Of a DNA stretch of 64,000 bases, positions 7,503 through 14,386 are shown piece after piece; within the stretch, counting starts at the first letter, position 1, and each line of letters starts with the position of its first letter. This DNA is from Clostridium sp. 12(A) (lineage in GTDB: Bacteria > Bacillota > Clostridia > Lachnospirales > Lachnospiraceae), in NCBI GenBank assembly GCA_000526575.1, contig JAGI01000002.1, positions 496,001 to 560,000 on the forward strand, in the 5' to 3' direction. The notes below the pieces were generated by a model that ran no database searches, was not told the DNA's origin, and worked only from the letters and a program-made list of their open reading frames with translations. The translations under genes and the position numbers were made by a program.

Positions 7503-7790
7503 TTAGCATAAATACAGTGATTAGGAATAGTAAGCAGTCTGAAACATGCAGAGAGCCGGCGGCAGGTGAGAGCCGGTTGGGGAGGACAGCTGAACTCGCC
7601 TTTGAGTAGCATACTGAAGGAAAAACATTTTTTGTGTAGGTATTGCCGGACACCCGACCGTTATAGCGGGAGGATATGAAGCTCATATCCGTTTGAGAGC
7701 ATACGAGTATTGTATGAAATAGAGTGGTACCACGCGGATGAACCTGCGTCTCTATGGCTGATTTTTAGATGGCCTGAGGCGCTTTTTTTT
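7503..7790 (+). ncRNA. T-box riboswitch (leucine specifier) controlling leuS
   Basis: The leader contains the conserved T-box AGAGTGGTACCACGCGG (7721-7737), whose TGGTACC-type bulge pairs with the uncharged tRNA acceptor end. The specifier region has GAACTCGCC followed by TTTGAGTAG; the codon is CTC at 7595-7597, i.e. leucine, matching the downstream leuS gene. Stem I features (AGTAAGC, GAGAGCCGG-type pairing around 7550-7576) precede it. A terminator closes the element. High uncharged tRNA-Leu should stabilise the antiterminator and allow leuS transcription. Confidence 0.93.
7746..7790 (+). terminator. T-box-controlled intrinsic terminator
   Basis: GCGTCTC (7746-7752) pairs with GAGGCGC further on, and GGC with GCC closer to the loop, followed by eight T residues. 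The 5' arm is shared with the antiterminator region after the T-box. Confidence 0.85.
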
Positions 7791-7847
7791 ATTGGTTCCC
7801 CAGGCATCAGATGAAAGGGTTATCCCTTGTTAAAAGGAGGAAATGTT

Positions 7848-10262
7848 ATGGCAGCATCTTACAACCATAGCGCCATTGAAAAGAAATGGCGGGAAAACTG
7901 GGCAAAAGCCCCTATCAATGTGAATGATGGAAAAAAACCGAAATATTATTGTCTGGATATGTTTCCGTATCCGTCAGGCAGCGGCCTTCACGTAGGTCAC
8001 TGGAGAGGATATGTAATCTCTGATGTGTGGAGCCGTTATCAGATTTTAAAAGGACATTATGTCATTCATCCCATGGGTTGGGATGCCTTTGGTCTTCCTG
8101 CGGAAAATTATGCGATTAAGATGGGAGTCCATCCAGCAAAGTCTACAGCAGAAAACGTTTCCAATATCAAACGCCAGATCAATGAAATTGCAGCGGTGTA
8201 TGACTGGGATATGGAAGTGAATACGACGGATCCGGGATTCTATAAGTGGACCCAGTGGATCTTTGTTCAGATGTTTAAAAAAGGACTGGCTTATGAAAAG
8301 GAATTCCCGATCAACTGGTGTCCTTCCTGTAAGACAGGTCTTGCCAACGAAGAAGTAGTAAACGGCAGCTGTGAACGATGCGGAACGGCTGTAACGAAGA
8401 AGAACTTAAGACAGTGGATGTTAAAGATCACTGCTTATGCAGACAGATTGTTAAATGACTTGGATAAGCTTGACTGGCCTGATAAGGTTAAAAAGATGCA
8501 GTCTGACTGGATCGGCAAATCCTATGGTGCTGAAATCGATTTCAAGGTAGAGGGAAAAGAGGAAGCCATTACCGTATATACCACAAGACCTGATACCTTA
8601 TTTGGCGCTACCTTTATGGTATTGGCACCAGAGCATGCACTTGCCGCTTCCCTTGCCACTCCAGAGAATAAAGAAGCGGTAGAAGCATATATTTATGATT
8701 CTTCCATGAAATCCAACGTAGACCGTCTTCAGGATAAAGAAAAGACAGGCGTCTTTACAGGCAGCTATGCCATCAATCCTTTAAACGGTGCCAAGGTGCC
8801 AATCTGGCTTTCTGATTACGTTCTTGCTGATTATGGTACCGGCGCTATTATGTGTGTACCGGCTCATGATGACAGAGATTTTGAATTTGCAAAGAAATTT
8901 GAGATTCCTATTGTTCAGGTCATTGCAAAAGACGGTGAAGAAATCGAAAACATGACAGAAGCTTATACCGATGCCAGCGGAATCATGATCAATTCCGGAG
9001 AGTGGAATGGAATGGAATCTTCTGTTCTTAAAAAAGAAGCTCCTGCCATGATCGAAAAAAGAGGCCTTGGCAAGAAAACCGTAAACTTCAAGCTTCGTGA
9101 CTGGGTATTCTCCAGACAGCGTTACTGGGGCGAGCCAATTCCCATCATTCACTGCCCGCACTGCGGCAATGTGCCGGTACCGGAAGATCAGCTTCCCCTT
9201 ACCTTACCAGAGGTAGAAAGCTATCAGCCTACCGGAACTGGTGAATCACCTCTGGCAGATATTGAGGAGTGGGTAAATACCACTTGTCCTCAGTGCGGCG
9301 GCGCAGCAAAAAGAGAGACCAATACCATGCCTCAGTGGGCTGGTTCTTCCTGGTATTTCCTTCGCTACGTAGACAGCCACAACGACAAGGAGCTGGTATC
9401 CAGAGAAAGAGCAGACAAATACCTTCCAGTAGATATGTATATTGGTGGAGTGGAGCATGCTGTGCTTCATCTTCTGTATTCCCGTTTCTACACTAAATTC
9501 TTAAATGACATCGGAGTGGTAGATTTTGATGAGCCGTTTGTAAAGCTGTTCAACCAGGGTATGATTACTGGTAAGAACGGCATTAAGATGAGCAAGTCAA
9601 AGGGAAATGTGGTTTCTCCTGATGAGCTGGTTCGTGATTATGGCTGTGACTCCCTTCGTATGTATGAGCTTTTCGTTGGTCCGCCGGAGCTTGATGCAGA
9701 ATGGGATGACAGAGGTATCGAGGGTGTGAGCCGTTTCTTAAATCGTTTCTGGAATCTGGTTTCTGAAAGCAGCACAAAGGATGTAGAGCCAACCAGAGAG
9801 ATGATCCGCCTTCGCAATAAGCTGATTTTTGATATTGACCAGAGATTTAACCAGTTTAACTTAAATACAGTCATATCCGGATTTATGGAATACAACAACA
9901 AATTTATCGAGCTTGCGAAGAAAACGGGTGGCATTGATAAAGAGTCTCTTAAGACCTTTGTGGTTCTTCTTGCTCCATTTGCACCTCATATCGGAGAAGA
10001 ATTATGGAGACAGCTTGGCGGAACCGATTCTGTTTTCCATGCTCAGTGGCCGGAATGTGACCAGGAAGCCATGAAAGATGATGAAGTTGAAATCGCAGTA
10101 CAGGTAAATGGTAAGACAAGAGCCTTAGTAACGCTTCCGGCTGACGTATCAAAGGAAGATGCAATTTTAGCAGGCAAGGAATTAATCGCTGATAAGATGA
10201 CAGGAACCATTGTGAAAGAAATTTACGTTCCAGGCAGAATCATCAATATTGTTTGTAAATAA
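7848..10262 (+). CDS. leuS: Leucyl-tRNA synthetase
   Basis: Charges tRNA-Leu with leucine. The 804-residue class I enzyme shows the HIGH motif as HVGH (48-51) within FPYPSGSGLHVGH, a zinc-binding CPSC...CERCG module, a CP1 editing domain with TTRPDTLFGATFMVLAPEH, and KMSKS at 580-584. An anticodon-binding helical domain and a C-terminal domain with VQVNGKTRALV follow. ATG 7848 is preferred over an upstream in-frame TTG (7827), because AAAGGAGG lies between them at correct spacing to the ATG. Regulated by the T-box immediately upstream. Confidence 0.97.
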   Translation: MAASYNHSAIEKKWRENWAKAPINVNDGKKPKYYCLDMFPYPSGSGLHVGHWRGYVISDVWSRYQILKGHYVIHPMGWDAFGLPAENYAIKMGVHPAKSTAENVSNIKRQINEIAAVYDWDMEVNTTDPGFYKWTQWIFVQMFKKGLAYEKEFPINWCPSCKTGLANEEVVNGSCERCGTAVTKKNLRQWMLKITAYADRLLNDLDKLDWPDKVKKMQSDWIGKSYGAEIDFKVEGKEEAITVYTTRPDTLFGATFMVLAPEHALAASLATPENKEAVEAYIYDSSMKSNVDRLQDKEKTGVFTGSYAINPLNGAKVPIWLSDYVLADYGTGAIMCVPAHDDRDFEFAKKFEIPIVQVIAKDGEEIENMTEAYTDASGIMINSGEWNGMESSVLKKEAPAMIEKRGLGKKTVNFKLRDWVFSRQRYWGEPIPIIHCPHCGNVPVPEDQLPLTLPEVESYQPTGTGESPLADIEEWVNTTCPQCGGAAKRETNTMPQWAGSSWYFLRYVDSHNDKELVSRERADKYLPVDMYIGGVEHAVLHLLYSRFYTKFLNDIGVVDFDEPFVKLFNQGMITGKNGIKMSKSKGNVVSPDELVRDYGCDSLRMYELFVGPPELDAEWDDRGIEGVSRFLNRFWNLVSESSTKDVEPTREMIRLRNKLIFDIDQRFNQFNLNTVISGFMEYNNKFIELAKKTGGIDKESLKTFVVLLAPFAPHIGEELWRQLGGTDSVFHAQWPECDQEAMKDDEVEIAVQVNGKTRALVTLPADVSKEDAILAGKELIADKMTGTIVKEIYVPGRIINIVCK

Positions 10263-10292
10263 TCATCAGAGATAGAACGTCATTTATGAGAT

Positions 10293-10342
10293 AAGGACAT
10301 TTTAAGCTGTAAGCATATGGCTTAAGATGTCCTTGTTTTTTT
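10293..10342 (+). terminator. Intrinsic terminator of leuS (AAGGACAT family, copy 1)
   Basis: AAGGACAT...TTAAGC pairs with GCTTAA...ATGTCCTT, followed by GTTTTTTT. The outer stem sequence recurs at 10892 and 11587. Confidence 0.9.
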
Positions 10343-10404
10343 GCCTTATTTTTCTTTGAGTCTCAAGGGGTACCGTAAAAATTTTGGCATTTTTTAGGAA
10401 ATTA

Positions 10405-10433
10405 TTGCATGAAAATAAGATAGGAAGTATAAT
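10405..10433 (+). promoter_or_regulatory. Promoter of the 85-residue hypothetical gene
   Basis: TTGCAT (10405-10410) and perfect TATAAT (10428-10433) are 17 nt apart, about 85 nt before the start codon, leaving a moderately long 5' leader without recognised structure. Confidence 0.7.
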
Positions 10434-10517
10434 TGAACTGGCTGTCAAGGATTGCATTAAAATCCGGATAACATACGTTTGATTTCATTTAATATGTAAA
10501 CATGTGGGAGGGTACGA

Positions 10518-10775
10518 ATGAAAACATTACAGGACTTGGAGAAGATGAAGGATGTAAGTAATAAATATTTTGTCAATCAATACGAATACTATTTTGAGTG
10601 TCTGAAGGATCGTTACAGAGCAAAGCAAGGCGGACTTGACATGATAAGAAATGAACTTAGCAAATGGGATAAAGAAGCTCAGCTTTATATGATAAATAAA
10701 TTGGTTGATGATTTTTCCAGAAGCGGTATGTATTGCGATGAGAAGGAGCTGTTTGGCCTGTTAAATGAGAATTAA
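10518..10775 (+). CDS. Small hypothetical protein, 85 residues
   Basis: I do not recognise a family. The protein is soluble and mostly helical in appearance, rich in charged and aromatic residues (NKYFVNQYEYYFECLKDRYR near the N-terminus, then LSKWDKEAQLYMINKLVDDF). There is no signal peptide or membrane segment and only two cysteines. The start is supported by GGGAGGG 5-11 nt upstream and by a consensus promoter, and the gene is followed by a hairpin at 10892-10931, so it is very likely expressed. It lies between leuS and a DedA gene without evident functional link. Confidence 0.75.
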   Translation: MKTLQDLEKMKDVSNKYFVNQYEYYFECLKDRYRAKQGGLDMIRNELSKWDKEAQLYMINKLVDDFSRSGMYCDEKELFGLLNEN

Positions 10776-10891
10776 GGGATAGTGTATCATTGCCATATCG
10801 ATCCATTAAGCCTTGACTATTGATTCCCGGTAGCATATACTTGGAATATCGTTTGAAATGTTTACTTGCATTTCATCAAATAACATTCAAT

Positions 10892-10931
10892 AAGGACATT
10901 ATGTCATAGAAATATGGCTGATAATGTCCTT
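10892..10931 (+). terminator. Hairpin of the AAGGACAT family, copy 2
   Basis: AAGGACATTAT (10892-10902) pairs perfectly with ATAATGTCCTT (10921-10931). No T-tract follows and the dedA start codon lies only 21 nt downstream, so it may act as a weak terminator, attenuator or processing site. Confidence 0.6.
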
Positions 10932-10951
10932 ATTCATAGAAAGGCATTCAA

Positions 10952-11578
10952 ATGGATCAATTTATTGTTCAGGCCATGAATCATTATGGATATCTTGCGA
11001 TCATGGTTTTTGTAGTACTGGAAAACATTTTCCCTTTTGTTCCTTCGGAACTTGTGCTTACCTTTGCAGGGCTTATGACGACTCAGTCAGCCATGACAGT
11101 ACCTGGTGTCATTTTAGACGCTACGATCCTGTCTGTGGTAGGTTCCCTTGGGCTTTATGGCATCGGCCGCTTTATCTCAGAAGATAGGCTGGCTGCTCTG
11201 GTAGATACCAGAGTAGGAAGGTTTCTTGGATTTAAAAAAGATGATATTTATAAATCCTCTGAATGGTTTCAGAAAAAGGGGAAGTATTCCGTGTTGTTTT
11301 GCAGATGCGTTCCGGTCTTAAGATGCCTGATCTCACTGCCAGCCGGTACATCTAAAATGAACCTGCCGGTATTCATTGCATTTACCTTCATAGGTTCCCT
11401 CATCTGGAATCTGATTTTGGTAAATCTGGGAGCGGCGGCAGGAAACAACTGGGAAGCAATCGTACATAAACTGGGATTTGCGACCTCTATCATTGGTGCA
11501 GGTGTACTTTGTGTATGCGGAGCGGCATTCCTTCTGTTCCTAAAAAAACGGATCAAAGAGACGAAGGTAGAAGAATAA
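10952..11578 (+). CDS. DedA-family membrane protein
   Basis: A 208-residue polytopic protein of the DedA/VTT (SNARE-associated) superfamily. Recognisable motifs are the N-terminal ENIFPFVPSELVL re-entrant segment with its acidic residue and the F-CR-VPVLRCLISLPAGTSKM segment with conserved arginines. Two or three further membrane helices lie towards the C-terminus, which ends in a basic tail. Family members include flippases for undecaprenyl phosphate or phosphatidylethanolamine and affect envelope homeostasis; which lipid is moved here cannot be told. GAAAGG lies 7 nt before ATG 10952. Monocistronic, bounded by two related hairpins. Confidence 0.9.
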   Translation: MDQFIVQAMNHYGYLAIMVFVVLENIFPFVPSELVLTFAGLMTTQSAMTVPGVILDATILSVVGSLGLYGIGRFISEDRLAALVDTRVGRFLGFKKDDIYKSSEWFQKKGKYSVLFCRCVPVLRCLISLPAGTSKMNLPVFIAFTFIGSLIWNLILVNLGAAAGNNWEAIVHKLGFATSIIGAGVLCVCGAAFLLFLKKRIKETKVEE

Positions 11579-11586
11579 AGGAAATT

Positions 11587-11642
11587 AAGGACATCATGCC
11601 TGAGGTTATAATCATGCATAATGTCCTTTGTTTTATTTTTTA
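11587..11642. terminator. Intrinsic terminator of the AAGGACAT family, copy 3
   Basis: AAGGACATCATGC (11587-11599) pairs with GCATAATGTCCTT (11616-11628) with one mismatch, then a T-rich tail. It lies between the convergent dedA and 98-residue genes and may serve the plus strand mainly. Confidence 0.85.
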
Positions 11643-11929
11643 TTCCGGTTCATTAAATTTTTTGAAAGCATGCGCAGAGTTTCCATGCGGCTCCGTTCAT
11701 TGGGGGTCATGTTGGCACTCATAATAGAGATAAGAAGATCTGTCTCCTCATCATTAAACTGAATGCCTCTCTGGCTGGCTTCTGCATTCAATGACAGAAG
11801 GGTTGTCATAAGCTGGTCCTTTGGAGTTTTTTCTACCCGGTTGGCAAATTCATTTAGTAAAGCTATTTTCTGGGGATTCATCTTTTTAAGCCTTGGGTCC
11901 TGTTTCCAGTTTGCGTTCATGGATTGCAT
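11633..11929 (-). CDS. Hypothetical protein, 98 residues, C-terminal repeat shared with its neighbour
   Basis: Unknown function; no membrane segment or signal peptide. The sequence is helical and charged (DPRLKKMNPQKIALLNEFAN). The C-terminal stretch NERSRMETLRMLSKNLMNRN resembles the C-terminus of the next upstream gene product (QQSRFETMQLMMSAMQQMN), so the two look like relatives sharing a short oligomerisation or targeting segment. AAAGGAAG precedes ATG 11929 closely; ATG 11920 is an alternative. It lies 41 nt downstream of the 186-residue gene on the same strand, a probable two-gene operon. Confidence 0.75.
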   Translation of the reverse strand: MQSMNANWKQDPRLKKMNPQKIALLNEFANRVEKTPKDQLMTTLLSLNAEASQRGIQFNDEETDLLISIMSANMTPNERSRMETLRMLSKNLMNRNKK

Positions 11930-11970
11930 TCTTCCTTTCTGTGTGGATATATCGGTTTATCTGGTAACGG

Positions 11971-12531
11971 TTAATTCATCTGCTGCATGGCGGACATCAT
12001 CAGCTGCATGGTTTCAAACCTGGATTGCTGTTCTGGAGGAATAAAATTCTTTAGCTGATCGAAAGACATTCTGCCTAATGGATTGTTGTTCTGTCGTCTG
12101 GGATTCTGGTTCTTGTTTTGTCCATCGGATTGGTTTGGTGTCTGTGACTGCGCCTGTGCCTGTACCGGGACGCTGGAAGTGGGGACAAAATCCTGGTAAG
12201 CCCCTGCAATTCGAAATCCCTGGAAAAAGTTTAAGATCAGGTCAATTTGGTCTTGCTCACTCTGGCTTGCAAAGGGCTTTATCGTATTTAACATTTCAAT
12301 GGGAGAGTCCGGTGATTGACGGTCTCCTGCAGAGCAGATTCCCATGGTAGCGACTTCCTCATCTTCAAATAAGTTAATGGTACGCTGCAGCTCATTAAAT
12401 TTAACAAAGTAAGAGATGAAACGCTGTTGTGGAACATTCATGAAAGGAAGGGCAGCCTTCATCATTTGAAGATGATTATTTTCGATGCGGGAGTCCAGAT
12501 CATTAGCGCGCATATTTTGTTCGTTGTTCAT
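11971..12531 (-). CDS. Hypothetical protein, 186 residues, with Gln/Asn-rich linker
   Basis: I do not recognise the family. From ATG 12531 (AAGGAT ribosome binding site) the protein has an N-terminal helical region (MNNEQNMRANDL, then a segment with FVKFNELQRTINLFEDEE). A middle domain has FASQSEQDQIDLILNFFQGF, then a low-complexity linker rich in Q, N, P and S (about residues 120-150). The C-terminal helix SRFETMQLMMSAM is echoed in the downstream 98-residue protein. There is no signal peptide. The longer reading upstream to 12708 would overlap the divergent gene and lacks support. Confidence 0.75.
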   Translation of the reverse strand: MNNEQNMRANDLDSRIENNHLQMMKAALPFMNVPQQRFISYFVKFNELQRTINLFEDEEVATMGICSAGDRQSPDSPIEMLNTIKPFASQSEQDQIDLILNFFQGFRIAGAYQDFVPTSSVPVQAQAQSQTPNQSDGQNKNQNPRRQNNNPLGRMSFDQLKNFIPPEQQSRFETMQLMMSAMQQMN

Positions 12532-12555
12532 AGCATAAGATCCTTGATTTTCTTG

Positions 12556-12584
12556 TTGACAATATATGCAGCTGCATATATTAG
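12556..12584 (+). promoter_or_regulatory. Promoter whose spacer is a 22-bp perfect palindrome
   Basis: TTGACA (12556-12561) and TATTAG (12579-12584) are 17 nt apart. Between and partly overlapping them lies a perfect palindrome at 12561-12582 with arms AATATATGCAG and CTGCATATATT. On the minus strand the same block offers TAATAC-17-TATATT towards the 186-residue gene, so one site could control both divergent units. Most likely a repressor operator; the regulator is unknown. Confidence 0.7.
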
Positions 12585-12607
12585 TATTACAGGAGAGTGA
12601 TGTAGAT

Positions 12608-12757
12608 ATGAGAAGCCGATTAATTATAGATGGTAATTCGGTATACGAAATTGATGATGAGTGTATGAAGAGAAAACAGACACGTAATCCCGTAAAGGGA
12701 AGCGGCAACCAGGGCCCGTATATGAGGCCAGGCCAGGAAAACAGCCAAAGCCGCTAA
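12608..12757 (+). CDS. Small hypothetical protein, 49 residues
   Basis: Starts at ATG 12608 behind AGGAGAGTG and a consensus promoter; ends before a strong terminator. The N-terminal half (MRSRLIIDGNSVYEIDDECM) is ordered-looking with acidic residues, the C-terminal half is basic, Gly/Pro/Gln-rich and probably disordered (KRKQTRNPVKGSGNQGPYMR). There is no membrane segment. Family not recognised. Complete transcription signals on both sides make it a convincing gene despite its size. Confidence 0.7.
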   Translation: MRSRLIIDGNSVYEIDDECMKRKQTRNPVKGSGNQGPYMRPGQENSQSR

Positions 12758-12769
12758 AGGATGAAAACA

Positions 12770-12796
12770 GGGCCCGATCCATAAAGAATCGGGCCC
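12770..12796. terminator. Bidirectional terminator
   Basis: GGGCCCGAT (12770-12778) pairs perfectly with ATCGGGCCC (12788-12796), with A-rich bases before and T-rich bases after, between convergent genes. Confidence 0.85.
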
Positions 12797-12813
12797 ATGT
12801 TTTATGTTCGTTT

Positions 12814-13053
12814 TTAGCAGCAGAAGTTATTGCCGCCACCAAAACCATTACCGCCGCAGCAGCAAAGGAGAAGGATGATCCAAATCCAACTACCACATCC
12901 ATCGTTACCACCGCAACCATTACCACAACCGTTGTTGTTGCCGCCGCAGCAGCAAAGGATCAGGATAAGCCAAATAATATTAAAGCCACATCCACTATTA
13001 CATCCTCCGTTGTCGCATCCGCATCCACAGTTAGTTGCTGCCAGATCACTCAT
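12814..13053 (-). CDS. Cysteine/glycine-rich small membrane protein
   Basis: A 79-residue protein with two tandem units, each a hydrophobic membrane-type stretch (FNIIWLILIL, then SWIWIILLL) followed immediately by CCCGG and a Gly/Asn/Cys-rich loop. The N-terminus also has a CGCGCDNGGCNSGCG cluster, giving about 15 cysteines in all. It resembles the style of small spore or YjcZ-like Gly/Cys-rich membrane proteins of Firmicutes, but I cannot assign a named family. GGAGG lies 7 nt before ATG 13053, and a bidirectional terminator follows. A role in the spore envelope or metal/disulfide chemistry is only a guess. Confidence 0.75.
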   Translation of the reverse strand: MSDLAATNCGCGCDNGGCNSGCGFNIIWLILILCCCGGNNNGCGNGCGGNDGCGSWIWIILLLCCCGGNGFGGGNNFCC

Positions 13054-13149
13054 ATTGGTTCCTCCAAATATTTTGTTTACAATGTAAGTGTATGAATATT
13101 AGCTTGCCACTGTTTCCACATTTTTCGAAAAAATTTATATTTCATATGA

Positions 13150-13177
13150 TTGAACTTATCCCATTGTTGTGTATAAT
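13150..13177 (+). promoter_or_regulatory. Promoter of the alaX-like gene
   Basis: TTGAAC (13150-13155) and TATAAT (13172-13177) at 16-nt spacing, about 30 nt before the start codon. Confidence 0.7.
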
Positions 13178-13207
13178 TAGTAACAACAGGAAAATGAGGT
13201 GCAGAAG

Positions 13208-14386
13208 ATGGAAAAATTGTTTTATGAAACCCCATATGTAAAGATATTTGAAGCCAGAGTCCTGGACTGTAAACCAGGAAAGGACAAAACGTATGAAATA
13301 GTACTGAACCGGACAGCCTTCTATCCGGAAGGCGGCGGACAGCCAGCGGATACAGGAACACTTGGTGAGGCAAAGGTACTTGATGTACGGGAGAGAGCGG
13401 AAGGTATCGTTCATATTACAGATATGCAGTTATTACCGGGAAGTGACGTAACAGGAACCATAGACTGGGAGCGGAGATTCTGCCATATGCAGAATCATAC
13501 CGGGGAGCATATCCTGTCCGGCATTGTACATAAGCATTATGGCTATGATAATGTAGGATTCCATATGGGGAAGGATGAGATAACCGTAGATTTTAACGGA
13601 GTCCTTACCTGGGAACAGGCAGAAGCCATAGAAGAGGAAGCCAATGACTTAATCTGGAGAAACATACCAGTGGTGGAAACCTATCCATCAAAGGATGAGC
13701 TGGCCTCTTTGGATTACCGCAGTAAAAAAGAATTAAGCGGTCAGGTTCGTATCATAGAAATACAAGAGGGAGATGTTTGTGCCTGCTGTGGAACTCATGT
13801 TATGTACACAGGAGAGATCGGGGTCATTAAGGTGACAGGTCTTATGAATTACAAAGGCGGAGTAAGAATGACACTGCGATGCGGAAAGCTGGCTCTTCTT
13901 GATTACCGTAATAAAATGAAATCCGTATCCGGTATCTCTGTTCTTTTATCCACTAAGCCTGATGAAATTATAGAAGCTGTGGACAAGCTGAAAGAAGAGA
14001 GCATGAAAAAGGAGGGTACCATCGGCCGACTCTTTAAAGAGCTTTTTGAAAAGAAGGTGTTGGAATACCCGGAATCTGATGAGCCGCTTTTTGTTTATGA
14101 AAAGGGCTTGACCCCGATTCAGCTCAGGCAGCTATGTACCATGCTGTATGAAGAGAAAAAAGGAAGTGTAGTTCTTTTGTGTTCTGGAGACGATGATGCA
14201 TATCAGTATGCAGCAGGAAGCAGCTGCAGGGATATGCGCTCCCTTTCAAAAACAATGAATCATAAATGCAACGGACGGGGTGGAGGAAATGCTCTTATGG
14301 CCCAGGGGACCTTTCAGGCCTCTCTTACTGACATCCGGGAAATATTTGAGAATGAATTAAAAGGAGACAAGGATGGAATTAAATGA
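13208..14386 (+). CDS. Alanyl-tRNA editing protein AlaX-like with DHHA1 domain
   Basis: Hydrolyses mischarged Ser- or Gly-tRNA-Ala in trans. The 392-residue protein has the AlaRS-type beta-barrel N-terminus (TAFYPEGGGQPADTG). The zinc-binding editing site follows as HTGEHIL plus CACCGTH, which give the HxxxH and CxxxH ligands. The C-terminal part ends in GRGGGNALMAQG, the nucleotide-binding-like glycine motif of DHHA1 domains. This makes it the long AlaX-L type. ATG 13208 is preferred over GTG 13199 because GAGGTG then has proper spacing. The 3' end overlaps the next gene by 14 nt, indicating an operon. Confidence 0.9.
   Translation: MEKLFYETPYVKIFEARVLDCKPGKDKTYEIVLNRTAFYPEGGGQPADTGTLGEAKVLDVRERAEGIVHITDMQLLPGSDVTGTIDWERRFCHMQNHTGEHILSGIVHKHYGYDNVGFHMGKDEITVDFNGVLTWEQAEAIEEEANDLIWRNIPVVETYPSKDELASLDYRSKKELSGQVRIIEIQEGDVCACCGTHVMYTGEIGVIKVTGLMNYKGGVRMTLRCGKLALLDYRNKMKSVSGISVLLSTKPDEIIEAVDKLKEESMKKEGTIGRLFKELFEKKVLEYPESDEPLFVYEKGLTPIQLRQLCTMLYEEKKGSVVLLCSGDDDAYQYAAGSSCRDMRSLSKTMNHKCNGRGGGNALMAQGTFQASLTDIREIFENELKGDKDGIK

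Noticed and set aside
7827-7847. Upstream TTG start of leuS
   Set aside because: The segment is itself the ribosome binding site; MAASYNHSAIEKKW is the normal LeuRS N-terminus.
11971-12708. 245-residue reading of the 186-residue gene
   Set aside because: The extra 59 residues run through the divergent 49-residue gene and palindrome, with no ribosome binding site.
12830-13087. Plus-strand Pro/Gln-rich open frame
   Set aside because: It is antisense to the Cys/Gly-rich gene, whose own start and ribosome binding site are clear.
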